Source of the DNA: Acidimicrobiales bacterium
GTDB taxonomy: Bacteria > Actinomycetota > Acidimicrobiia > Acidimicrobiales > Palsa-688
Assembly: GCA_035533095.1 (NCBI GenBank)
Contig: DATLUM010000071.1
Span: 62,001 to 126,000, forward strand
Direction of reading: 5' to 3'
DNA: 64,000 nucleotides
Made by a program: the position numbers and the translations under genes. The notes under the pieces were generated by a model. It was not told the DNA's origin and did no database searches. It saw only the letters and a list, made by a program, of their open reading frames with translations. The stretch's first letter is position 1. Each line of letters opens with the position of its first letter. This document shows positions 55,334 to 63,382 of this stretch, one piece after another.

Positions 55334-55660
55334 ATGGCGTTCGGTCAGCAGTCAGGCCCACCAGCGACCTCGAAGCAGGTTCAGGAGCTGCTCGAGCTGC
55401 TCAAGGAAGCGGGCCACACCGACTTCCGGGACGCGCGCGGCCCAATGGGTTTCACCCAGCGTCAGGCCGCGGGCAGGTTCACTCGTGACGAGGCGGAGGC
55501 GTTCATCGACCGGTTACAAGATGCAGAGTCTGACGGGGCCACCCCCGCCGCGGTCCCGGCGTGGCGGCTCTCTGCGCAGGAGCAGATCATCGCCCACGTC
55601 CCTGCTGAGAAGCTCGCCGTCGAGCTTCGTCGCCGCGGCTGGACCGTGATCGAGCCCTAG
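55334..55660 (+). CDS. Conserved actinobacterial hypothetical protein
   Basis: A 108-residue protein with recognisable blocks QVQELLELLKEAGHTDFRDA, RGPMGFTQRQAAGRFTRDEA and a final LAVELRRRGWTVIEP, a small conserved family known to me from Actinobacteria without a function. A central helix AEAFIDRLQD precedes a Pro/Ala linker, and the C-terminal helix repeats the pattern 'L..ELRRRGW'. ATG at 55334 is preferred to the in-frame upstream ATG at 55286. It overlaps the convergent ligase gene by 4 bp (CTAG). Confidence 0.75.
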   Translation: MAFGQQSGPPATSKQVQELLELLKEAGHTDFRDARGPMGFTQRQAAGRFTRDEAEAFIDRLQDAESDGATPAAVPAWRLSAQEQIIAHVPAEKLAVELRRRGWTVIEP

Positions 55661-57756
55661 ACAGCCGGTGTTCTGGGAAAGTCCGGGGGGCCTCCTAGTG
55701 CTTGGCGCAGAACCCGGTGCAGGGGCTTGCCCATGCCGTTGTGGGGGATGGAGTCTACGAACACCACCTGCCGGGGAACCATATAGCGGGGCAGTCTCTG
55801 ACGGAGGTAGCGGCGGATATCGTCGGAGTCGGTGCGTGGCCCCGGCCCCGGAACGATGAAAGCGACGACACGCTCGCCGTAGCGTGGGTCGGGCACGCCT
55901 ATAACCGCAGCATCGGTGATGGCCGGATGTGTCATCAGGATGTCCTCGATTGGCTGGGGGTAGACGTTCTCGCCGCCCGAGATGATCATGTCGTCTTCCC
56001 GGCTGTCTACGTGCAGGCGACCCATGACGTCGAAGTGCCCCAGGTCCCCGGTCGGCATGAGTTGCAGGTCGGCCCCTGGCGAGGGTCGCTTGCCATCCTG
56101 GACGGCTAGGGGGCCTCCGACGAGGATCCGCCCGGTTACGCCCGCTGGGAGATCGGCGCTGTTTGAGTCGCGCACCCGCACTGTGACCCCGCGCAGAGGC
56201 CGCCCGACCGTCCCTGGCGCGGCGCGTAGGTCCTGTGGCCGGGCGACTGTGGCGAAGGCGGCCTCGGTCGAGCCGTAGAGGTTGTACAGGACGTCCCCGT
56301 AGATGTCCATGAACCTGACGGCTAGATCTCCTCGCAAAGCGGCGCCGCTGCAGACGGCGACGCGCAGCGATGACGTGTCGTAGCGACCGCGGACGTCGGC
56401 GGGCAGCTCCACGAGCTGGCTGACCATGGCGGGGACTACTACCAGGACCTCGATATGGTGCCGTGCTATTAGTTTCAGCACCGCCTCGGGGTCGAATGTC
56501 GGGCGCAGCACGATCGTGGCCGAAAGCAGCCACGCGAATGAGAGCTGGCCGAACCCGAGCGCGTGGAACATCGGCGAGGCGATGAGCGTCGTATCTCCGA
56601 CCCGCATAGGAACTCGGTCGACGAACCCGACGACCGGGTCCAAAGTGAGAGGTACTGGCCGGCTGGCACTTTTGGGCTCGCTGGTGGTGCCCGATGTGAG
56701 CAGCACGTAATGCGTTCCTGGCCTCCCAGGTCGGGGAACTGGCCCAGTTGGCTGACCGTCCAGGTCTGTCAGGGCCGCGACGGCCAGGTCCCTCCGACCG
56801 TCGGTCGCGACCACCCTGGGTAGGGGGATGCCTTCCATCAGGGGCAGGAACTCGGCGTCCGCGATCAAACAGGCGACTCGTTCGCGCTCGACGACGGACG
56901 CCACCTGGGGGGCCGCCAAGGAGGTGTTGAGCAGGATCACGTCGGCGCCTATGCGCGACAGGGCGGCCACGGACTCCACGAAGCCACGATGGTTGCGGCA
57001 CATGACCGCCACACGGTCGGACTCCGACACCCCTCGGCGCGAGAGCGACCCGGCCAGGGATCGCACCCGACGGTCCATCTCAGCGAAGGTCAAGCTGCCC
57101 TTCTCGTCGATCACGGCGGGCCGATCGGCGAAGCGGGCGGCGCCGAAGACGTATGCGCCGGCCGGCGTGATGCCCGTGCGGGAAAGTTCAACGCCTGAGC
57201 GGATAGCCGCTGCTCCTGTCGCAGCCGTGAATAGCCCTGCCCGGGCCAGCGTGGCGGCCACCCCTAGCGGACCGAGCCTGACTGGAGCCGGTGGTGCCGG
57301 CCGCTCGATAGGAACGCCGGTCGCGCCCTCCACCTCCGAGCGCAGCGCGGCCAGCGTGCCGGCGAGGGCGCGCCGGACCATGGGGCCCGCGGCGATGGCC
57401 ATGAGAGCACCCAGCGGACCGGGGACCCGGTAGGTCACGGTCAGGTGTACGTCGCTCGCGTTGCCCGCAGGCTGGATGTCCCACCGCCCTTCGGTCGCCA
57501 GCCCCCTGACCGTCCGCCAGTCGATCCGCCGCCCCGGCTCAGAGGCGACCACTTCCAGCAGTCCGCCAACAGGAGCGGTGCCAATATCCATCCGGAACTC
57601 CACGCGTGACCCCACGGTGAGACGGTCCGACTGGGGCTCCCAACGGGACAGTCCCGGTATGGAACTGGCGTACCAGGCGGGGTCGGTTATGGCGGCCCAC
57701 ACCCGCCCCGGTGATGCGGCGACCCGCATCTGGCTCCTCTCGTGCATGCCAAACAT
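55657..57756 (-). CDS. SRPBCC-domain/acyl-AMP ligase fusion protein
   Basis: A 699-residue protein. Residues about 8-150 form an SRPBCC (polyketide-cyclase-like) lipid-binding domain (VAASPGRVWAAITDPAWYAS, SRVEFRMDIGTAPV). A linker leads to an ANL-type adenylating enzyme: YVLLTSGTTSEPKSA (A3, with Ser for the usual Gly after Lys), LYGSTEAA (A5), MPTGDLGHFD (A7), SREDDMIISGGENVYPQPIE and the C-terminal NGMGKPLHR with its catalytic Lys. It should activate a hydrophobic acid. Fusion to SRPBCC is unusual. The ATG at 57756 overlaps the upstream acyltransferase stop (TGATG), so the pair is coupled. Confidence 0.85.
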   Translation of the reverse strand: MFGMHERSQMRVAASPGRVWAAITDPAWYASSIPGLSRWEPQSDRLTVGSRVEFRMDIGTAPVGGLLEVVASEPGRRIDWRTVRGLATEGRWDIQPAGNASDVHLTVTYRVPGPLGALMAIAAGPMVRRALAGTLAALRSEVEGATGVPIERPAPPAPVRLGPLGVAATLARAGLFTAATGAAAIRSGVELSRTGITPAGAYVFGAARFADRPAVIDEKGSLTFAEMDRRVRSLAGSLSRRGVSESDRVAVMCRNHRGFVESVAALSRIGADVILLNTSLAAPQVASVVERERVACLIADAEFLPLMEGIPLPRVVATDGRRDLAVAALTDLDGQPTGPVPRPGRPGTHYVLLTSGTTSEPKSASRPVPLTLDPVVGFVDRVPMRVGDTTLIASPMFHALGFGQLSFAWLLSATIVLRPTFDPEAVLKLIARHHIEVLVVVPAMVSQLVELPADVRGRYDTSSLRVAVCSGAALRGDLAVRFMDIYGDVLYNLYGSTEAAFATVARPQDLRAAPGTVGRPLRGVTVRVRDSNSADLPAGVTGRILVGGPLAVQDGKRPSPGADLQLMPTGDLGHFDVMGRLHVDSREDDMIISGGENVYPQPIEDILMTHPAITDAAVIGVPDPRYGERVVAFIVPGPGPRTDSDDIRRYLRQRLPRYMVPRQVVFVDSIPHNGMGKPLHRVLRQALGGPPDFPRTPAV

Positions 57757-58619
57757 CACCCCAGCACCGGGAACCGCCGCCGCTCGGACATCGAGTCCAG
57801 GGCGCTTTGCATCAGGGATCTCACATGACGGTAGGCACCTTCGACGTCGCGGTCGCCAAAGAACTCATGTAGGTCGACAGGCTCGAGGACCTGGACCTGC
57901 AGCTTCGCCGGAAGGGGTAGATGCCCCAAGAAATCGCCGACGTTGATTCCCCACGGCAGGGCCAGGGAGACCGGCAGGACTTTGAGCTGGAACAGGCGGT
58001 CCAAACCCAGCGCGCGAGCCAACCTCTGGCCACTGGACAGGAACAAGGCCGTCTCCTGGCCCCCCACAGAGACCACCGGCACGACAGGGACCCCCCGCTG
58101 CAAGGCCAGGTGGATGAACCCGCTCCGCCCCGCGAGTTCGACCTTCCCAGACTCCCAAGAGGGACGGTGCACCTCGACGTCGCCGCCCGGGTAGACGAGC
58201 ACGGCGGCCCCCCGGTCGAGGGCAGCCCGGGCATTCGACTCGGCAGCCAACATCATCCCGAACTTGCGCAGCGGCTGCAGCACCGGCTGAGCCATCACCA
58301 GGTTGTGCGCCAACTGGTAAAAGGGGCGGTCTGCTCCGAAGTAGCCGCAGAAGGCCAGCACTAACACCATCGTGTCCGGCGTCATGTTCCCGCCCGAATG
58401 GTTGCCGACCAACAAGACAGGGCCGGAAGCGGGGATGTTCTCCAAGCCATGGACGTCGGCCCTGAACCAGAGGGTCGCGGCCAGCCACGCCGCCGGCAGC
58501 ACGGCCCGGATAAAATCCGGGTCCCGATCCTCCAAGCGACCGTTCGGCACAATGCGGCCAAAGGGGTGTCGTGACTCCCCGCTGAATTCTTCCGGACCGG
58601 CTGTCTTCCACAGAACCAC
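57756..58619 (-). CDS. Lysophospholipid acyltransferase-like protein
   Basis: A 287-residue LPLAT/PlsC-like acyltransferase. LLVGNHSGGNMTPDTMVLVL contains the catalytic NHxxxxD-type motif; later blocks are AAVLVYPGGDVEVHRPSWES and VPVVPVVSVGGQETALFLSS, close to the DGAT-like branch found in Actinobacteria. It probably acylates a membrane lipid or glycerol acceptor. The start is GTG 58619. It runs ahead of the acyl-AMP ligase fusion, with the stop and start overlapping, suggesting the ligase supplies activated acids for the transferase. Confidence 0.85.
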   Translation of the reverse strand: MVLWKTAGPEEFSGESRHPFGRIVPNGRLEDRDPDFIRAVLPAAWLAATLWFRADVHGLENIPASGPVLLVGNHSGGNMTPDTMVLVLAFCGYFGADRPFYQLAHNLVMAQPVLQPLRKFGMMLAAESNARAALDRGAAVLVYPGGDVEVHRPSWESGKVELAGRSGFIHLALQRGVPVVPVVSVGGQETALFLSSGQRLARALGLDRLFQLKVLPVSLALPWGINVGDFLGHLPLPAKLQVQVLEPVDLHEFFGDRDVEGAYRHVRSLMQSALDSMSERRRFPVLG

Positions 58620-58802
58620 TGGTCCAATTGCACCTTCGCCGGCACAGTCCGCCTAGGGCCGTTAGCCCACAATCCGTCTCCGCCTGCCTCTTGCTCGATG
58701 GAAATGCAGCGATATGGGCTGGAACGGCGACGTAGGGGAAGGGTTGAGCTCTTTGTCTTTGAGTGGCCCGTGGGATCGAGCTGATGCGATGCTGTGGTCG
58801 CC

Positions 58803-59792
58803 ATGAAGTATCCGCTGTCGATCTTGGACCTTGCGACGGTTAGTGAGCATCAGACCGTTCGTGAGAGCTTGGAAGCGACCGTGGTCCTCGCCAAACGGGC
58901 AGAGCAAGCCGGGTACAACAGGGTCTGGTACGCCGAACACCACAACATGGCCTCTGTCGCGTCGTCGGCGACGAGCGTCCTCATCGCCAATGTCGCAGCG
59001 CACACGGAACGTATACGGCTCGGCGCGGGCGGGATCATGTTGCCGAACCATCCACCGTTGATCATCGCCGAGCAGTTCGGGACGCTCGCCGAGCTGCACA
59101 TGGGCCGGATCGACCTTGGCGTAGGTCGGGCGCCGGGGAGCGACCAGCTCACGCAGCGGGCATTGCGGCGCGACCCGATGGCCGCCGAGAACTTTCCGCA
59201 CGACGTGGTTGAGCTCCAGGGCTACCTCAGCGGGCCGAGCCGGGTGCCAGGGGTGGAAGCGACGCCTGGTAAGGGCACCAACGTCCCCCTTTATGTCTTG
59301 GGTTCTTCGCTGTTTGGGGCGTCCCTGGCCGCCGCCCTCGGGCTGCCTTTCGCCTTTGCTTCGCACTTCGCGCCCGATGCGCTCGAGCAGGCGATCGCCC
59401 TGTACCGCGAACGGTTCCGACCGTCAGAACAGCTCGATCGGGCCTATGTGATCGCAGGGGTCAATGTCGTCGTGGCCAACACCACCGCCCAGGCGGACGC
59501 TCATCTGCTGTATGCCCAACGGCGCCGGGTCGCTCGTTTTCTCGCTCGGGGCGACCAGGTGACCGATGAGCAAGCTGACGCCCTATTGGACTCACGGGCA
59601 GGCCAGCAGGTTCTGCAGATGATGGAGTACACCGCTGTCGGCGATCCGCCCGCCGTCAGGCGTTATCTGGACAGTTTCGCCAAGCACGCCGACGCCGATG
59701 AGCTGATCGTCACTCTCATGTCCCCGGGATTCGAAAACCGGCTGCGCGCGGCAACCCTCCTGGCAGAGGTGGCCGAGTTGCCAGCCGCCTGA
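58803..59792 (+). CDS. LLM-class oxidoreductase (MsnO8-like)
   Basis: A 329-residue luciferase-like protein. It starts MKYPLSILDLATVSEHQTVR and has YNRVWYAEHHNMASVASSAT, the flavin-binding-type segment IRLGAGGIMLPNHPPLIIAE and QFGTLAELHMGRIDLGVGRAP. These features match the YhbW/MsnO8 subgroup of FMN-dependent LLM proteins. The ATG at 58803 is chosen; a GTG at 58794 is three codons earlier. The reaction is unknown. It is divergent from the acyltransferase gene across 183 bp, where I see no other feature. Confidence 0.87.
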   Translation: MKYPLSILDLATVSEHQTVRESLEATVVLAKRAEQAGYNRVWYAEHHNMASVASSATSVLIANVAAHTERIRLGAGGIMLPNHPPLIIAEQFGTLAELHMGRIDLGVGRAPGSDQLTQRALRRDPMAAENFPHDVVELQGYLSGPSRVPGVEATPGKGTNVPLYVLGSSLFGASLAAALGLPFAFASHFAPDALEQAIALYRERFRPSEQLDRAYVIAGVNVVVANTTAQADAHLLYAQRRRVARFLARGDQVTDEQADALLDSRAGQQVLQMMEYTAVGDPPAVRRYLDSFAKHADADELIVTLMSPGFENRLRAATLLAEVAELPAA

Positions 59793-60024
59793 AGAACGGC
59801 GAAGAGACCCGTCGGGGCAGCGGCGACGCTATCGCCCAACCCGCACCCGGGCGATAGTCACCCAGCAAAGGCGGCCGCTCCTGCTCCAAACAAGTACACG
59901 CGAAGGTGCTCGTCATCCCGTCGCTCTGGTCGGATTACGGAGTGCTTGTCTGTGACGTAAGCCCAGTCGATCGGCTACCTGGCTAGGTGCTGCCGGGTTG
60001 TGGTGGTTGGGTGATGATGGAGAG

Positions 60025-60834
60025 ATGGAGTCGACACCCGAGTTCCGGTCCGGCCTGTATCAGGGCACGGCCCGCTACTACGACCGCTGCCGGGTTCCCT
60101 ATCCGTCCCTGCTGATCGACGACCTAGTCATCCGGGCCGTCCTGAGCGGCACCGGCCGGCTCCTGGACCTGGCGTGTGGGCCAGGCCGGGTGACCTTCGC
60201 CCTCTCCGAGCACTTCGCTGATGTCCTCGCAATCGACCAAGAGGAAGAGTCGGTCAGCTTCGCCAAGGACCTCGCCGCCGAGCGAGGAGCCGCTCACATC
60301 AACTGGCGGACCGGCCGAGCCGAAGACCTCGATGTCGCAGGCCACTTTGAGCTGGTGACAGTTGGCGACGCGTTCCACCGCCTCGACCGCCGCCGCATCG
60401 CCGCTCTCGCGATCCAGTGGCTTCAGCCCGCCGGTCACATCGCCCTACTGTGGACATCAATGCCCTGGCAGGGACCCGCCCCCTGGCAAAAGGCCGCCTT
60501 GGAGTTGGTGGTTCACTGGATGCAGGTCACCGGATCCCACGAGAACATCCCATCGAATCTCGCGGAAACGCTGACCCAGGCACCGAACCTCACAGTGCTC
60601 GCCAGCGCCGGCCTCACGGTGATCGGCACCTACGAGTTCACGGCGCCCCACATCTGGACTCTTGAGACCCTGGCCGGATTCGCCCACTCCACCTCCATCC
60701 TGTCCCGGTCGGCCTTGGGCGACCACGTCGAGGCCTTCGAGCGTGACCTGCGAGATCGCCTCCTTGCTGTACAGCCCGACGGCAACTTCGAAGAATCCGT
60801 CAGCTTCACGTATGACCTTGCCGTCAAGCCGTAG
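60025..60834 (+). CDS. Class I SAM-dependent methyltransferase
   Basis: A 269-residue methyltransferase: RSGLYQGTARYYDRCRVPYP, motif I LLDLACGPGRVTFALSEHFA, VLAIDQEEESVSFAKDLAAE, TGRAEDLD and FELVTVGDAFHRLDRR. It resembles the group of 'trans-aconitate-like' methyltransferases whose members contain LDLACG.G. The ATG at 60025 follows GGAGAG; the frame opens at 59998. The substrate is unknown. In the preceding gap 59793-60024 I find no gene. Confidence 0.85.
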   Translation: MESTPEFRSGLYQGTARYYDRCRVPYPSLLIDDLVIRAVLSGTGRLLDLACGPGRVTFALSEHFADVLAIDQEEESVSFAKDLAAERGAAHINWRTGRAEDLDVAGHFELVTVGDAFHRLDRRRIAALAIQWLQPAGHIALLWTSMPWQGPAPWQKAALELVVHWMQVTGSHENIPSNLAETLTQAPNLTVLASAGLTVIGTYEFTAPHIWTLETLAGFAHSTSILSRSALGDHVEAFERDLRDRLLAVQPDGNFEESVSFTYDLAVKP

Positions 60835-61176
60835 AGCACGCGTAGGTGCCGATAGCGCTCCAAGCGTCGACTCCAGGTACAGCACTACCAGTTACAGGGT
60901 TCCGGTCCAGGTGTATTTGAACACCGCCGAGGCGGTTCTTGACGGCATGGTCAACGCTTTGCCTAGCGGCGAGGTCGGTGTCTACTTCTCCCACGACCAG
61001 TGGAACAGGTTCCTCGGCGGCCTCGATTTCATCCAATACACCTCCGGCTACGACTGCGACATCGCCTGCGTCTGATACCCGCTAGTCGGCCGCGTGGGAC
61101 GCGCACGTCTGCTACAGGACGGGGGTAGCCCCGCCGATGACTCGTAGTGGACCCAAGCACCTATCGGGGGCAGCGG
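60835..61176. other. Intergenic stretch of 342 bp without a confident gene
   Basis: This stretch lies between the methyltransferase and the response regulator. A short frame from GTG 60911 to 61075 would encode 54 residues (MYLNTAEAVLDGMVNALPSG and FIQYTSGYDC...), with balanced composition but no family I know and no ribosome site. I do not call it a gene. Confidence 0.3.
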
Positions 61177-61833
61177 ATGGAAGACTCGACATCGCCAGTA
61201 GTGCTGATTATCGACGATGAGCCTGTGATCCTGCGGTTCCTGAGGGTGTTGCTCGAAGAGGAGGGGTTCACAGTCTTCGAGGCCATGACCGGACCGATCG
61301 GCTTGGGCCTGATCCCGGTCGTTTCTCCTCAGGCGGTCGTGCTGGATGTGATGATGCCAGACATGGACGGCGTCGAAGTCTGTGCTCGAATCGCTGCGAA
61401 GTATCCCATCCTGCCCGTGGTGATACTGACCGCGCGGGACGATCCCGCGGTCGAGGATCGCTGCATTGCAGCGGGAGCCCGCCACTTCTTCACCAAGCCA
61501 GTTGTCCCCGACAGGCTCACTGACGCCCTGAGGAGGTCTTGCGGCATGGAGAACCTAGCCGTGCCGTCGAGGCCGAGAGTCGCTGTTGACTGCCCCAGTA
61601 CCTCGATGTCGCCGGAGCCCGAAGCAAACCAGCAGGCCAACTCGTCCGACACATGTCTGACCCGGGACGAAGACGAGGAGCTCCGCCGTCTGCACTGGTT
61701 CTCAGAGGTCGGAACGCTCGCCGATCGCAAACATGAGCGAATCGTCGCACTTCGGCTGCGCGATCGCCGGAAGGAGATCCGTCCTCCCCGCGACTCAGTC
61801 GCGGAAAGAGAGGAGACCGGCCAGAGCAACTAG
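61177..61833 (+). CDS. Response regulator receiver protein, no output domain
   Basis: A 218-residue protein. The receiver domain (about 8-120) has IIDDEPVILRFLRVLLEEEG, the phospho-acceptor Asp in VVLDVMMPDMDG, Thr in VVILTARDD and Lys in HFFTKPVVP. The C-terminal about 90 residues are charged and of low complexity (DEDEELRRLHWF, RDRRKEIRPPRDS) with no DNA-binding domain I recognise. The ATG at 61177 is chosen over GTG 61147. No cognate histidine kinase is in the window. Confidence 0.82.
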   Translation: MEDSTSPVVLIIDDEPVILRFLRVLLEEEGFTVFEAMTGPIGLGLIPVVSPQAVVLDVMMPDMDGVEVCARIAAKYPILPVVILTARDDPAVEDRCIAAGARHFFTKPVVPDRLTDALRRSCGMENLAVPSRPRVAVDCPSTSMSPEPEANQQANSSDTCLTRDEDEELRRLHWFSEVGTLADRKHERIVALRLRDRRKEIRPPRDSVAEREETGQSN

Positions 61834-61911
61834 CGGCGCCGGCACCGCGAAGCATCTCCCGGAGCTGACTGGCAAACGCGCTGATGGCCACCTGCGTCCG
61901 TTCGGGGTCGG

Positions 61912-62364
61912 TCAGGGAGACCCGGTTCGCTCCGCTCCCTTGGCGAGGTCGGCCGACCATCGCTTGAGAACCCAGCGCACGACTAGAACCCAAAACCAAC
62001 CAGTCACGCCGTGGGTGCCGAATCGAGATTCCCAGGTAATCCGGGTTCCTCCGCCAGGGAGCGCTTTGAGGTAAACGTCGGAGCGGTAGTCGTCCAACGG
62101 CTGGCCTGAGAGCAAGGTGTAGCCGAAGTGGGTTGGAGCCTCGAAGGCCACGACCTCTTCGCGATTGCATTTGGTCGGCTTGGCCGGATCGACACCGAGC
62201 ACACGGATGGCGCCAACCCCGTCAGCAGTAGGGCTGCCGTCTCGCTCAAGGCGAGCCATCTTGTGGCGTGACCACGTGGGCCACTCCCCGACGGTGCTCA
62301 GCAGCTGCCAGACGATCTCGATCGGGGCGGAGCTCTCCGCCTCCGCCCGGGCGAGGTGACTCAT
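61912..62364 (-). CDS. SRPBCC family protein
   Basis: A 150-residue START-like domain protein: SSAPIEIVWQLLSTVGEWPT and WSRHKMARLERDG, then YRSDVYLKALPGGGTRITWE and a C-terminal helix WFWVLVVRWVLKRWSADLAK. Such proteins bind hydrophobic ligands or aromatic intermediates. The ATG start at 62364 overlaps the TetR stop by 4 bp (ATGA), so both are on one transcript controlled by the adjacent operator. The ligand is unknown. Confidence 0.85.
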   Translation of the reverse strand: MSHLARAEAESSAPIEIVWQLLSTVGEWPTWSRHKMARLERDGSPTADGVGAIRVLGVDPAKPTKCNREEVVAFEAPTHFGYTLLSGQPLDDYRSDVYLKALPGGGTRITWESRFGTHGVTGWFWVLVVRWVLKRWSADLAKGAERTGSP

Positions 62365-62990
62365 GGGCTCTTTCCTGGTCTCGATGTGGCCATTGCGAGG
62401 GAGGGGGCGGGCGGTGTCAGCGCGCGCACGACGAACTCGGCGAGCTGGCGCGCGAACGAAGCGTCAGCCTCAACCCTCATCAGGTTGATGCGAAACAGCA
62501 TCGTTCCCACCAAGACGTCAGCAACCAGGTCCGGTGCGACCGGGACTGTCGCCTCGCCTCGAGCGTGAGCGGCATCGAGCACCGCGGCAAAACCGGCCCG
62601 CATCGGTTTGTACCACCGTTCCTGCAGCCGCGCTTCGAGAGCGGGGTCGCGACCACGTTCGCCTAGCAGCCCCGGTATCGCTGCGACGGCTTCAGGCGTC
62701 GTATTCGCTTCCTGCAACATCGCAGTCAGGGCCTCGACGTCTCCAAGCAATGACCCCGTCGCCGGCGCACCCCCATAGCCGCTCGGGTAACGCTCAAAGA
62801 CGACTTCGTGCACCAAGGCCGCCTTGCTGGACCATCGGCGATACAGGCTGTCCTTCCCTACCCCAGCCCGCTTCGCCACTTCCCCCATCGTCAACTTGGC
62901 GTAACCCACCTCACGAAGCAGATCGATCGCCGCCGCCGCGATCGATGCGTCCACGCCGGCAGATCGAGGTCTCGGCACGCCTAGAACCAT
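62361..62990 (-). CDS. TetR family regulator
   Basis: A 209-residue TetR protein. The DNA-binding domain is SIAAAAIDLLREVGYAKLTM and GEVAKRAGVGKDSLYRRWSS with KAALVHEVVFERYP; a C-terminal TetR_C-type ligand domain with PEAVAAIPGLLGERGRDPAL follows. The ATG start (62988-62990) lies inside a perfect 26-bp palindromic operator, so autorepression is likely. It is cotranscribed with the SRPBCC gene. Confidence 0.92.
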   Translation of the reverse strand: MVLGVPRPRSAGVDASIAAAAIDLLREVGYAKLTMGEVAKRAGVGKDSLYRRWSSKAALVHEVVFERYPSGYGGAPATGSLLGDVEALTAMLQEANTTPEAVAAIPGLLGERGRDPALEARLQERWYKPMRAGFAAVLDAAHARGEATVPVAPDLVADVLVGTMLFRINLMRVEADASFARQLAEFVVRALTPPAPSLAMATSRPGKSP

Positions 62991-63010
62991 ACGGGACGAC
63001 CCGTATGGTT
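62985..63010. promoter_or_regulatory. 26-bp palindromic operator of the TetR/SRPBCC operon
   Basis: AACCATACGGG (62985-62995), 4 bp, and CCCGTATGGTT (63000-63010) are perfectly inverted over 11 bp. It overlaps the ATG of the TetR gene, the classic autoregulatory location. The 4-bp spacer gives a centre-to-centre arm spacing suited to a TetR dimer. Confidence 0.82.
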
Positions 63011-63382
63011 ATCAAGCAAGCTCGTACGGCAAGCTGGGAAGATGTCCGACGGCGAGTCCTCGTATCCGGTCAGGATGTGGCTCTGTCCGCTGTCGCGGGG
63101 TGGTTCGGGGCACCGACTGGCCTCACGAGGAGCTTCAACGTCGTTACCGCGGCTGGTTCGCCTGGTGGCTGCAACAGAAGTCGACGCGGCACAGCTACTG
63201 GGTAATCGTGGATCTTCTCCTCATTGTTAGAAGAAGCCGATGGATCACATGGGATATGGACGTCGAAGCTACCGTCGCGTCCCTGCCGGCAGGGCTCTTA
63301 TCTCGGGGAGGCGCCTGTCATTGCGCATGCCCACCGGAGGGCTTAGCGTCTGCGGCGCGCGACCAGGACACGGGGGGTGGGC
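63011..63382. other. 372-bp stretch without a confident gene
   Basis: This stretch lies between the TetR operator and the lipoprotein. Frames here (for example ATG 63042, or a Trp-rich frame through 63100-63270 reading YRGWFAWWLQQKSTRHSYWV) overlap each other and match no family I know. They may be remnants of a decayed gene. No terminator or RNA gene is evident. Confidence 0.3.

Noticed and set aside
60911-61075. Short possible gene of 54 codons
   Set aside because: It has no ribosome site, no recognised family and no coupling to a neighbour.
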